From Branchinecta lynchi (taxonomy: Eukaryota > Arthropoda > Branchiopoda > Anostraca > Branchinectidae), in NCBI GenBank assembly GCA_023053575.1, contig JAKZAP010000019.1, positions 1,612,001 to 1,676,000 on the forward strand: DNA of 64,000 nt. The letters run 5' to 3'. Of this stretch, positions 1 to 11,397 are shown in pieces (the stretch's first letter is position 1; each line of letters begins with the position of its first letter). A program made the position numbers and the translations under genes. The notes under the pieces were generated by a model that worked only from the letters and a program-made list of their open reading frames with translations, did not search any database and was not told the DNA's origin.

Positions 1-1348
1 ATTTCCCTCCCTCCACTCCCCCGACAGTGCCCGAATCGGCTCGGTTATGTCAATGATGTATCTAGTGTTTGCTAGGTGTCTTCCCACCAAGTTTCATCTC
101 GGTCCCTCCACTCATAGCGTTTCCAAAGATTTCCGGTTGCCCCCTCCAGCTCCCCCCAAAAGTCACCGGATCCGGTCCAGATTTTAAGTGGGTCGTCTGA
201 GGGATGAGGTCTTTCCAAATATCAAGTTCCATCGAGATCCGATCACCCGTTCAAAAGTTATAAATATCTCAAGATTCCGGATTCCCCCTCCCTCTACTCC
301 CCCCACAGTGCCCGAATCGGCTCGGTTATGTCAACGATGTATCTAGTGTTTGCTAGGTGTCTTCCCACCAAGTTTCATCTCGATCCCTCCACTCATAGCG
401 TTTCCCAAGATTTCCGGTTGCCCCCTCCAGCTCCCCCCAAAAGTCACCGGATCCGGTCCAGATTTTAAGTGGGTCGTCTGAGGGATGAGGTCTTTCCAAA
501 TATCAAGTTCCATCGAGATCCGACCACCGGTTCAAAAGTTATACATACCTCAAGATTCCGGATTCCCCCTCCCTCTACTCCCCCCACAGTACCCCAATCG
601 GCTCGGTTATGTCAATGATGTATCTAGTGTTTGCTAGGTGTCTTCCCACCAAGTTTCATCTCGATCCCTCCACTGAAAGCGTTTCCCAAGATTTCCGGTT
701 GCCCCCTCCAGCTCCCCCCAAAAGTCACCGGATCCGGTCCGGATTTTAAGTAGGTCGTCTGAGGCATGAGGGTTTTCCAAATATCAAGTTCCATCGAGAT
801 CCGATCACCCGTTCAAAAGTTATGAATACCTCAAGATTCCGGATTCCCCCTCCCTCCACTCCCCCCCCCACAGTGCCCGAATCGGCTCGGCTATGTCAAC
901 GATGTATCTAGTGTTTGCTAGGTGTCTTCCCACCAAGTTTCATCTCGATCCCTCCACTCATAGCGTTTCCCAAGATTTCCGGTTGCCCCCTCCAGCTCCC
1001 CCCAAAAGTCACCGGATCCGGTCCGGATTTTAAGTGGGTCGTCTGAGGCATGAGGTCGTTCCAAATATCAAGTTTCATCGAGATCCAATCACCCGTTCAA
1101 AAGTTAAAAATACCTCAAGATTCCGGATTCCCCCTCCCTCCACTCCCCCCACGGTGCTCGGATCGGGGAAATGACTATTTCCAACTTAATCATTTGGGGT
1201 CCCTGATATGCCTGCCAAGTTTTATCATCCTAGCTTATGTGGAAGTGCCCGAACTAGCAAAACCTGGACAGACCGACAGACCGACAGACCGACGGACGGA
1301 CAGAAATTGCGATCGCTATATGGCACTTGGCCGAAGGGCAAGTGCCAT
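1..1348 (+). mobile_element. Family P element, 3' part, with ~281 bp tandem units
   Basis: Four near-identical units with a period of 281-284 bp start at about 26, 307, 588 and 872 (each marked by a CAGTGCCCGAATCGG-like word). A unique 3' segment follows: CCAAGTTT-type module, a GACAGACC/GACG microsatellite (1268-1310), GCGATCGCTATATGG, then a hairpin GGCACTTG-gccgaagg-GCAAGTGCC (1322-1346) and CATAAAAA. The same 3' end closes the copy at 53338-54354. The 5' end lies left of the window. The frames at 1050-1465 are translations of this repeat, not genes. It lies in a BiP intron or 3' region. Confidence 0.75.
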
Positions 1349-1783
1349 AAAAACGCAGCATTTCCACAGCAAGAACGCGGATTTCCACTTGGCGTATTTG
1401 CCGAGCGACAGAAGCTGATATCATTACCGGAAACTAGTAATCAAATTTGGTTGGGGTTCACATAAGTTGCCGGCCATCGGTTACCCTCGCTTGCGCATTG
1501 GGTATTTTTTTTGCGGGTTTCGGGTTGATCTTGCCTTGTGTCGGTGGGTTTGCGAGGCGAGTTCCTATCTAGCAGTAAGTCATGGAATAATTAAAATTTA
1601 TTTATCTAATTACTTATTTGTCAAATAGGTTTGTTCTATATTGTACCAGGGTTTTGTCAATCGACCCTGTGTCTACGGCTTGCCCCTCTATTTATTGTCA
1701 TTTTACACTGAAGTGTAACTAAAACCTTGAATTCCTTTGATAGGTGTAGAAACGACTGATTAATTGATAAAAGTGATGCCTAC
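1349..1783. other. BiP intron, no recognisable feature
   Basis: About 430 bases of AT-rich sequence between the family P element and the BiP exon at 1784. I see no conserved frame, no terminal repeats and no RNA gene. It forms the start of the intron downstream (in transcript order) of the last visible BiP exon. Confidence 0.5.
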
Positions 1784-1966
1784 CTGATGGGCAGAGGAGA
1801 GAGCACGCTTGGCTTTTTCAACCTCACGACGGAGCTTCTGGACAGCGCGGTTGTCCTTGCGGATATCCTTGCCCTTCTTCTTCTTGTGGAGCTTGATGAA
1901 GTGTTCCATGACTCTCTGATCGAAATCTTCACCACCAAGATGGGTGTCACCGTTGGTTGCAATGAC
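1784..1966 (-). CDS. hspa5: BiP/GRP78 coding exon 5 (nucleotide-binding domain)
   Basis: The exon is 183 bp, 61 codons, phase 0 to 0, with acceptor ttttccag|GT and donor CAG|GTAGGC. It reads about residues 241-301 of BiP, beginning [20 protein letters not shown] and ending [23 protein letters not shown] is the Hsp70 adenosine/phosphate-side signature of lobe II, and the lysine-rich stretch after it ([27 protein letters not shown]) is typical of BiP. The next exon, expected to start ARIEIES, would lie left of position 1 and is not seen. The first 20 bases of this exon and the adjoining intron are duplicated 434 bp upstream (see 1947-2795). Confidence 0.96.
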
Positions 1967-2795
1967 CTGGAAAAAGAAAATTAGCCATCAAATCGAATGG
2001 TAACTCAGCCAATGCCCAAATTTGTATTGCAGTCAATTAAACACACATCGACTCGTTACCTAATAAGTTTTTTTTACCGCCTTAGGCAACCTTTTTAACT
2101 CGCATCATTAATTGTAAATAGATTTGAATATTTTGTGTTATGTTTGACGAATCTTTGTTATATCCAAACTAGTTTAGAATTTGTATATAATTAGTCTAAT
2201 ATGGACGAGAACCACCAAAATCGGCTAGACCGTTGTATCGGTTTTGAAAATAAACTGAACTGAATTGACAGATTAGTTAGTTAGTTAAAGTAGCTAGTGT
2301 ATTATCGTCAAACCAACGTACAAAGATCATACTCGCGAGTTAGAATGTCTAAAGTTTAACTGAAAAGCCAACTTATTTTGTCACCGTTGGTTGCAATGAC
2401 CTGGAAAAAGATTTAACCATCAAATGGAGTGGTAGCCCAGCCAGTACCCAAACTGCAGCCAATTAAACACAAGACGACATAATTGATTGCAAATAGATTT
2501 GAATATTTTGTGTTGTCTTTGTTATTTCCAAACTAGTGTAGAATTATCTTCTGTATATAATTAGTGTTAATATGGACGAGAACCACCAAATCGGCTTGAC
2601 CGGTAAAAGTATGGAATCTTTGTACAATACCAATATCGGTTTCGAAAATAAATTGAATTGAACTGACCATTTTTCCCTGGTAGGTCACAGTAGCTAGTGT
2701 AGTATCGTCAACTAACGCAAAAAGTTCCTACTTTCGAGTTGGAATGTTTAAAGTTTAACTGAATAGCCAACTTATTTTTGTATCATTTAACTAAA
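1947..2795. repeat. 434 bp tandem duplication carrying an exon-start copy
   Basis: Sequence from 1947 (inside BiP coding exon 5) to about 2380 is repeated from 2381 to about 2795 with moderate divergence. The marker words TCACCGTTGGTTGCAATGAC (1947 and 2381) and AAAGTTTAACTGAA-AGCCAAC (about 2352 and 2750) recur with the same spacing. The second copy contains the splice acceptor and the first 20 exon bases (2381-2400) but not the rest of the exon. The middle of each unit is a LINE- or SINE-like 3' end (ATGGACGAGAACCACCAAA ... AAATAAACTGAA) that also occurs in reverse at 27718-27910. Confidence 0.8.
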
Positions 2796-3199
2796 TACAC
2801 TGCATTTTTTGGATTGTGTTAGGGATTCTTTTTTATTTTTCACCAAAATGACGTTCAGGTATCTAAGGTCGTCCTCACAACGCAACTTTCTACTATTACG
2901 CAGAAAAATTTAATCTCAATACATACGCGGCGTTTCAGTGGCCAGTGATTGGCTTACGGAAGGTCGCTCACTGCCTGAAGACTTATTTTTCGTAAATCTT
3001 TTCGTCGAGCGTACAACACAGGTACAAGCGTATAGAGTATACAAATCAGACAACGAAATTCCACTATTTGAAAATCGATTACTCGTGAATAGCGGAGCAA
3101 CAAAGTAAGACATTTCCGCCGGGTTTTCAAGCTTTTTTAAGTGAATAAGTGATAGGTAACTAGATTGTCCTATTTAAGCCCTTTTCAGTTAAACTTTAA
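2750..3199. mobile_element. MITE-7 copy (TIR AAAGTTTAACTGAAAAG)
   Basis: The left end AAAGTTTAACTGAA (2750) and right end CTTTTCAGTTAAACTTTAACG (3181-3199 region) are inverted copies of each other, giving a 450 bp element with no coding capacity. Related copies are at 27962-28388 (reverse, degraded), 57669-60955 (split by a family P element) and a one-ended piece at 41326-41400. Internal landmarks are GTGAATAGC and a TACAAGCG word present in all longer copies. Confidence 0.65.
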
Positions 3200-4460
<1,261 letters not shown>

Positions 4461-4679
4461 TACTCTGGCAAACAGTTTTTACTTTCCTAGTTTTCATACA
4501 ACCCCGTTATAGCACAAACTTTCGCTTGCTCGTAAGTGCAAGCAACACGGATTCTTTCTTCCTAAAATTATTAATTTTGACAAGCTTCTGGCAACAAATG
4601 CGGGGGTGCCGCAACCAGTAACGCCCGCCTTCAAGAAGAATCAAACTGACTAAAGGACAACTCAGGCGCTCAAGAAAAA

Positions 4680-4915
4680 CAGATAGGTAGATATGATGGT
4701 GCCAGTTAAATGTCGAACTAACCGGTATTCGAATTCCTTTGTACCGTATTTTGCTGAGAAAATTATAACAAAAAACAGGTGAATTCCAAGTGATTTATCT
4801 TCTTTTGTATATCCATTCAAGTATTTTAACACATTAAATGTAATGGTCGACGTCTTTAGTGCTATGTCGGCGCTACGAGTTAGACCAATAAAAATATCTA
4901 TCTATCTAGGCTCAG
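4680..4915 (+). mobile_element. LINE family C 3' end with TATC tail
   Basis: Translation around GTGCCAGTTAAATGTCGAAC gives a VPVKCRTNRYSNSFVPYFAEKI-like stretch (CRT...NSFVP is typical of the end of non-LTR ORF2). It is followed by a short 3' UTR and ATATCTATCTATCT. A homologous copy in reverse lies at 45991-46440, where its tail forms part of an MCM6 splice acceptor. Confidence 0.55.
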
Positions 4916-5169
4916 CTAGTTTATGCACTGGCTGCTTTTGCGACTTTGGCTAGAATTCACTTCGCTTTCATGAGCTCTTTTGGCGCTCCGCTAGTTTTGA
5001 AAAGCGAAGCGAAACCACGACAGGAGTGGAAAGCGATCTCGTAAAGATATGAGCAAAACGGCTTTTCATGAGTTACAGCGAGTGGCGAATTTTCACTTTG
5101 CTTTTAGGGAAGCGCATCCGTGAGAACGGATGTTATTGCACAGGATGTGTTGTTCGTACTTATTTAGAA

Positions 5170-5335
5170 ATACCAAGTCTATAAACTGAATTGGGTTGTA
5201 TTTGACGGTGCAAAACGGATAAGTCAGCTACATTTGATAGTCAGCTACATTTTATTAGAGCAATAATTCGGCCCTTCTTGGCAAGGGTCCTCTTCAGGCT
5301 CAAGCCGCTCAAGCTATCTATGAATTGGATTGGGT
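5170..5335. repeat. CTTGGCAAGGGTCCTC repeat (fold-back family R)
   Basis: Contains the family words CGGATAAGTCAGCTACA, ATTCGGCCCTTCTTGGCAAGGGTCCTC and CAGGCT. Other copies lie at 6437-6600, 7870-7990, 33107-33365 (complete inverted pair), 42620-42715, 43370-43460, 46115-46240 and 46450-46520. Non-coding and within a BiP intron. Confidence 0.6.
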
Positions 5336-5379
5336 AGATAATGGGGGGGGGGAATGGTTGGATACGGAGTAATGCTTAC

Positions 5380-5584
5380 CGGCATCCTTGGTGGCCTGAC
5401 GCTGGGCATCGTTGAAGTAAGCAGGGACGGTGACGACTGCGTGTGTGACTTTCTTACCAAGGTAAGCTTCAGCGACTTCCTTCATCTTACCAAGAACCAT
5501 AGCTGAGATTTCTTCAGGGGCGAAGACCTTGGTGCCCTGGGAGGTCTCGACCTGGACGTGGGGCTTTCCGTTCTTTTCAATGAC
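5380..5584 (-). CDS. hspa5: BiP/GRP78 coding exon 3 (nucleotide-binding domain)
   Basis: The exon is 205 bp, 68 codons plus one base, with acceptor cctcttag|GT and donor GCCG|GTAAGC. It covers about residues 117-185: [68 protein letters not shown]. The [22 protein letters not shown] block is an Hsp70 hallmark, and [11 protein letters not shown] is shared by BiP orthologues. The segment [17 protein letters not shown] matches the variable BiP loop rather than the cytosolic Hsp70 version. Phase joins the exons on both sides exactly. Confidence 0.97.
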
Positions 5585-5955
5585 CTAAGAGGGAGACAGT
5601 CATGGCTATGTGTGTTTTCAGGGGAGATGGTATGGGGGGACTGAGGAGGCTTCAAACGCAAATTACCAGAAGAGGGTTCTTCTTTGATGACAAAATTCCC
5701 ATTATGCTTTCCTTGGTTGTCTGGTGAGCCTAGTAGGCGTATTCGCTCGAACCCGATACTCTTAACATCCTCTTCCGTGGCCCCAATGGAAACAATGTTA
5801 GGTTCCAGTTACGAATTATCGCTCAAATTACAATTCGTCGTTTTCTCGGGGCCTCTGTTCGACGGGCTAATCGGAACATTCTAGCAAATTCGGACTGGGC
5901 AGTCTGATTCGGCTAGACAATGACGGGAGGAGGGGTAAACTGAAGGAAATGTTAC

Positions 5956-6187
5956 CTTGAAGGGGAAGAGCTTGATGTCACCCTGGACAGTTGATTCAGA
6001 CCAGTCTCGACCAATCAATCGCTTGGCATCGAAAATAGTGTTTTCCGGATTGGTGGTCAGCTGATTCTTGGCGGCGTCACCAATCAGTCGTTCACCTTCG
6101 GCAGTGAAGGCAACATAAGATGGGGTGATTCGGTTACCCTGGTCGTTGGGGATAATTTCCACTCGGCCATTTTTGAATACACCAACA
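5956..6187 (-). CDS. hspa5: BiP/GRP78 coding exon 2 (nucleotide-binding domain)
   Basis: The exon is 232 bp. One base completes the Cys codon split from coding exon 1, then 77 codons end in phase 0. The acceptor is atttactag|T and the donor AAG|GTAACA. It covers about residues 39-116: [78 protein letters not shown]. This completes the phosphate-1 region begun in exon 1 (IDLGTTYSCVGVF). [21 protein letters not shown] is diagnostic of BiP. Human BiP has A where this protein has P in EIIPNDQ, a common alternative in other Hsp70s. Confidence 0.97.
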
Positions 6188-6269
6188 CTAGTAAATTAAA
6201 ATACCATAAATAACGTATAAGTAATAATAATAATAGTTGTATTGCCCATCATAATGCACAAACGTACAA

Positions 6270-7299
6270 CAAGACCAAAGGTATCGATGGGATCCCAAAA
6301 TACTAATATTTTATTCAGACAATTGGGTCTTGTCTTCGCCAGATCCTGTCTCCTCCAGGCTAGCCATCAGAGAAGACCAAGTTCAGTTATACCTCTATAA
6401 GCCATATCTATTTTGACGATACTGACCAAGACTTTTGATTCCTTCCCCGAAGTTGAACCAGAGGATTGACAGCTTAACGAGGACCCTTGCCAAGAAGGCC
6501 CGAAATATCGCTGATGAAGAATCGTAGCTGACCTATCCGTTGTAAACATTATTTGAATAAACGTTTCAGAGTCAGCTTGGGCTCGAAGAATATTCCTACT
6601 TTACTTCTGCCAAGTTTCCGATTTCGCCGGAATTCCGAGCGAACTACTAGCGCAGCAAAAAAAGAAAATTCAAAAACGAATCCAGCATATCTCCATCAAA
6701 TCAACATCTAATCAACTTTAAATATAACTTTGACTTTAAACAAATTCTGGTTACACCCGGATCCGCACTAATTATGTGTCCGGGTAAAAAACGACTGTCA
6801 TATACCGACTCCGCCTGTCTTCTTGCCCCTTAATCTGTCATCTAATCAAACTTTGACGGTCTGGCCCTGTTCGGCGAGAAAATGCTTTTCAACATGGTGT
6901 TCAGCATGTCTTCTTACCCTTAAACCTAACATTTAATCAACTTCAAATAAAACTTTTACTTTTAACCAACTTTCCGGTTTTGCCGGTTACCGGACGAACG
7001 ACTTGTCCGACGAGAAAATGGTTTTCAGTATCGTGCTCAGAATGCCTTCTTACCCCATAATCGACTATTACATTAGCTGGTCAAAAATATTGTGTTTGTC
7101 CCTTAATTTGAACCCCCTCCCCCACCCCTAAATGTAGGGCTACAGAGCCATCTACGAACTTCACCTTACCCTTGACCCAATGAATCCTCACCCCAAGTTT
7201 CATCAAAATATCTCATTCCCTTCGAGAGTTATCGTGCTTACAGAAAGACGGAGATTTTTGCGATGTCATAGGTATCCCTCCACTTACGTTTGGGATCCC
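6270..7299 (+). mobile_element. Family G element (CAAGACC ... GGGATCCC)
   Basis: Begins CAAGACCAAAGGTATCGATGGGATCCC and ends CCACTTACGTTTGGGATCCC followed by AAAAA. Internal blocks CCGGTTT...CCGGA and TTCAGCATGTCTTCTTACCC repeat. It is interrupted at about 6437-6600 by a fold-back family R copy. After the element, 7304-7375 is a purine-rich GGAAAGAAAG/GACGGAAAG microsatellite. I orient the family from its CAAGA end to its A-run end. Confidence 0.65.
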
Positions 7300-7389
7300 A
7301 AAAAGACGGAGGACGGAAAGAAACGAAAGACGGAAAGAAAGGAAAGACGGAAAGAAAGGAAAAAAGAATATTACTATCAACAACAATAA

Positions 7390-8330
7390 TGGAAAGAACC
7401 CAATAAAGTTAAAAAGAAAACCACACACACTGACAGAATTTACACTGAGTAAAGCATCTACTGAGCTACATTAAGGATGCGCCTAAAGCGCTCTCGCCTT
7501 TCCCGAATAACAGATTTAGGTCGTGCTAGTCCATACTTTGAAGACGAACTGTTATTACTTGTCCAAGGTGGAACCCTCAGCCGATACTTTACGTATTTGT
7601 AAAAAGATTTACGAATGTCATTCAGATCTGAGCAGCAAAAGAGTTTCCAAAAAGGTCCCAAAGCAAGACGTGCAAGGAATTATACATTTTGGCAAGAATA
7701 AATCTATTAAATTCAATCTTTGGCTGAAGTAGTCCTTTCAGTTTCAGTTTATTCACAAAAATTAGAAACACCATTAACTGTTTATGGCCCCACCATAAGG
7801 CCTAACATAAGGCGGGGCCAAGATTGCAAATCATGTGCAAAAATATCAATAGATTACGGGTTCGATTCTAGCTACAGTCTGACGAGGACCCTTGCAAGAA
7901 GGCCCGTACTACCACTGAATCAAATCTTAGCCGACTTGTCCGTATTGCATGATTTCGCTGACTTATCCGTATTGAATGATTTTTCATACAGAAGGGCAAT
8001 ACTTCTAGAACGCAAGTAAACCGGAACAGGATGAAAACTTTCAGACAGATTTACATACATGGGGATCCATGTGTCTTCGTTTCAGTAAGTACTTTCCTGA
8101 AGAGTATTAACGGTTAAGCATCAAACGAAACATTTGCCCGTGTTTTTATGGATCTTTGAAAACCTCTTTGTTTTACTTTCCCACATTTCTTAAGCTTATA
8201 CGAGTGATTTTCCTCTGCCCAATCCAAACAAATTACTAAAGAGGATGAAAATAACACAGATAACCTAAGCCATTTGATTTTTCAGATTATTTTACCAGTT
8301 ATTTCTTTTGCTGCAAACGATTTCTTGATA
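7390..8330. other. BiP intron, weak repeats only
   Basis: A degraded family R fragment is visible around 7870-7990 (ACGAGGACCCTTGC-AAGAAGG). The frames at 7523-8019 have no recognisable protein content. I see no exon-like segment with BiP similarity and no RNA gene. Confidence 0.4.
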
Positions 8331-8335
8331 GACGA

Positions 8336-8640
8336 TGTCAAATGCTGAGTACCCTTTACCTGATATTTCTAGCGCCATCATGTCAAATGTACACGAGATC
8401 TAACACTAACCTTCGGCTCCCTAAAATCAAGTGTGAAAGATCCAGGTTTTCTCTACGATGTACAATACCATACGTCTGGGAAAAATATAAAAAGGATGTT
8501 TCAGAATGGTTGGAAGGAAGCCCATTGCTTATCAGGTCCCGACTTAAAGGACTACAGATTCTTAATTTTAAAAAATTATAATAGTTATGTTTGCAATATA
8601 ATTTATTGTGAAATTTATTATATAAGAATTTGTTTTTAGA
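8336..8640 (+). mobile_element. Probable LINE ORF2 C-terminal remnant
   Basis: The frame at 8342-8581 reads MYTRSNTNLRLPKIKCERSR and FSLRCTIPYVWEKYKKDVSE. The Y-x-T-R-x(4)-L-x-x-P...R-x-R-F-S-x-R...P-x-x-W pattern is the usual tail of non-LTR retrotransposon ORF2 proteins. It ends in an AT-rich stretch. Only the last 80 codons survive, and the call is by pattern only. Confidence 0.4.
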
Positions 8641-8759
8641 GTGTGGATGGTTAATTGAATGATTGTTTACTGTGTGGTTGGTTTATACTGTACGCATTCT
8701 CGCTTACTAATGTCAAATGGTTTGTCATTTTTGTTTATTTTCGCAAGAAGGTAGTTTTT

Positions 8760-10459
8760 GGGATCCCAAAACGTAAGTGGAGGGATACCTATGACATCGC
8801 AAAAGTTGTCCGTCTGTCCGTCCGTCCGTCCGTCCGTCCGTCCGTCCGTCTGTAAGCACGATAACTCTCGAAGGGAACGAGATATTTTGATGAAACTTGG
8901 TGTGAGGGTTCGTTGGGTCGTCGGACCAGTCAAGTTCGTAGATGGGCTTTGTAGCTCTACATTTAGGGGTGGGGGAGGGGATTCAAATTAAGGGACAAAC
9001 AAAATATTTTGAAACAGCTAATGTGATAGTCAATTACGGGGTAAGAAGACATGCTGAACACGATGGTGAAAACTATTTTGTCATCGGACAAGTAGTTCGC
9101 CCGGAATCCGGCCAAAACCGGAAAGTTTGTTGAAAGTAAAAGTTTTATTTGAAGTTGATTAGATGTTCGATTTAGGGGTAGGAAGACATGCTGAAGACGA
9201 TGGTGAAAACTATTTTGTCATCGGACAAGTAGTTCGCCCGGAATCCGGCCAAAACCGGAAAGTTTGTTGAAAGTAAAAGTTTTATTTGAAGTTGATTAGA
9301 TGTTCGATTTAGGGGTAGGAAGACATGCTGAAGACGATCGTGAAAACTATTTTGTCATCGGACAAGTAGTTCGCCCAGAATCCGGCCAAAACCGGAAAGT
9401 TTGTTGAAAGTAAAAGTTTTATTTGAAGTTGATTAGATGTTCGATTTAGTGGTAGGAAGACATGCTGAAGACGATGGTGAAAATTACTTTCTCGACGGAC
9501 AAGTATTTCGCCCGGAATCCGGCCCAAACCGGAAAGTTTGTTGAAAGTAAAAGTTTTATTTGAAATTGATTAGATGTTCGATTTAGGGGTCGGAAAACAT
9601 GCTGAAGACGATGGTGAAAACTATTTTCTCGACGGACAAGTATTTCGCCCGGAATCCGGCCCAAACCGGAAAGTTTGTTGAAAGTAAAAGTTTTATTTGA
9701 AGTTGATTAGATGTTCGATTTAGAGGTAGGAAGACATGCTGAAGACGATGGTGAAAACTATTTTGTCATCGGACAAGTATTTCGACCGGAATCCGGCCCA
9801 AGCCGGAAAGTTTGTCAAAATTAAAAGTTTTATTTGGAGTTGATTAGATGTTCGATTTAGGGCAAGAAGACATGCTGAACACTTATGTGAAAACAATTTT
9901 CTACCCGGACATGTAGTTCGTCCGGAATCCGGCCAAAACCGGAAATCTGTTGGAAGTCAAAGTTTTATTTCTAGTTGATTAGATAAGCGATTTAGGGTAA
10001 GAAGAGATGCTGAGTCCCTGTATGACAATCATATTTTACCCGGACATATAGTTCGACCGGAATCCGACTGGAATCGGAAAATTTGTTATAAGCTAAATTT
10101 CTATTTGAAGTTGATTAGATGTTCATTACTGGGGAAAGAAGATACCCTGATTTCGTCTTTGAGCTTCTTTTTTCGCCGGACAAGTACTTCTGGAGTTCGG
10201 CCGGAACCGGGAAATTGGCAGAAGTGGCAGGAAGTTTTCGTCAAAACAGATATGACTTATAGGGGTAAAAACAACAGGCTGAATCCAAATCTGAACTTGG
10301 TTTTCTCAGGTGATTAGCTATTTGGCCTTAATCTGTTTCTGAATTTTAGTTGTAAAAATGTTCAAGGAGTCTGGCGAAGACTGGATCTGGCTAAGACAAG
10401 ACCCAGTTGTCTGGATCAGATATTGAATTTTTGGGATCCCATCGAAACCTTTGGTCTTG
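8760..10459 (-). mobile_element. Family G element, full length with 137 bp array
   Basis: Read on the minus strand it runs from CAAGACCAAAGG (10459 downwards) to GGGATCCC (8760) and an A-run. On the plus strand it starts GGGATCCCAAAACGTAAGTGG, then GACATCGCAAAAG, a GTCC microsatellite (8810-8851), the inverted CCAAGTTTCATCA module, six 137 bp tandem units, and ends TTTTTGGGATCCCATCGAAACC. There is no coding capacity beyond chance frames. It is a complete copy inside the 6.6 kb BiP intron. Confidence 0.75.
9025..9990. repeat. 137 bp tandem array inside family G
   Basis: The word AGATGTTCGATTTA recurs at 9161, 9298, 9435, 9572, 9709 and 9846, an exact 137 bp period, with more divergent units on both sides. 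Each unit carries GCCCGGAATCCGGCC-AAACCGGAAAG and GAAGACATGCTGAA. Small frames here (9309-9664 and others) are translations of the array and repeat with it. Confidence 0.9.
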
Positions 10460-11397
10460 TTGGTTTAGGAATCAGAAGTTTTTTGTGAAGTGGGGGGACG
10501 CTTCTAGTTCTTCATTTTCACTGGTGAATGGTTTACGCCAGGGTGGGGTTTTATCTCCTTTGCTGTTTGCCGTTTATGTTGACCTTCTGTCCGAACAGCT
10601 GAAAAATGCTGATATTGGGTGTTTCATCGGTGGCAAGTGCTTTAACCATATTTTCTTTGCTGACGACCTGGTAATTCTCTCGCCTTCGGTACATGGACTG
10701 AACCGTCTTCTTGCTGTTTGTGATCATTATGCAACTAGTTTTGATATCATTTTCAATGTTAAAAAGACCGTAGCAATGGCTCTGTTTCCTAGCGGATGTG
10801 ACCTTCCCCGTCTTCTGGTGGTGCTTTCTCTGCGTACACTGGATTACGTTTCAGAGTTTAAGTATTTAGGTTTTTTGATTAGTAATAAGATGCGGGATGA
10901 TTCCCATATTTTAGAGCTTACCCATAGCCTATGTAAGCGGGGGAACGTCCTAATTTGGGAATTTAATGACGTGAGTCTTGCTGTTAAAGTGCATTTGTTT
11001 AGGACGTACTGCTATTCATTTTTCGCGTTACCCCTGGTGTATAACCATACGAAAAGATCACGTTTGAACCTAGAAGCTTGTTATAAGCGTGTTTTCCGTC
11101 GGTTAGCAAAGCTACAATTCCGAGCTAGCATCAGCCAAGCGTTTGTGTCGAACCATTGTTGCACATTTATTGAAATTGAAAGGAAGTTGAAAACATCGTT
11201 TTTTTGTCGTCTAATGGAGTCGCGGAATGATTTAGTGGAGTTTGCTGCAAACCCACTATTCTTCAATCTTCCGATATGGAGTCATTTGCTCGACCCTGAG
11301 CCACCATGATGTACTCGCTTGTTATATTTTAACTTTTTGTGTTGTTTATATGGCTTACGCTGAAATAAACAGTGTTATTATTATTATTATTATTATA
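10460..11397 (+). pseudogene. Truncated non-LTR retrotransposon reverse transcriptase
   Basis: An uninterrupted frame to the TGA at 11309 reads NQKFFVKWGDASSSSFSLVN then GLRQGGVLSPLLFAVYVDLL, a reverse-transcriptase palm motif, and FNHIFFADDLVIL, the catalytic FADD box. VKKTVAMALFPS and EFKYLGFLISN follow, and the end is rich in basic residues. About 280 codons cover the RT palm and thumb and the C-terminal domain. The N-terminal endonuclease and finger regions are absent, so the copy is 5'-truncated. It ends with GCTGAAATAAACAGTGTTATT and an ATT tail. The frame continues upstream into the end of family G, so the ATG at 10407 belongs to that repeat and is not a native start. Confidence 0.85.

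Noticed and set aside
1780..1984. Frames [15 protein letters not shown]... (minus) and [13 protein letters not shown] (plus)
   Set aside because: Both are shadow frames of the BiP exon at 1784-1966, whose correct phase reads [20 protein letters not shown].
9309..9664. Frames MGRIPGEILVRRE... repeated in family G copies
   Set aside because: They are translations of the 137 bp minisatellite in several copies and both orientations; stops appear as units diverge.
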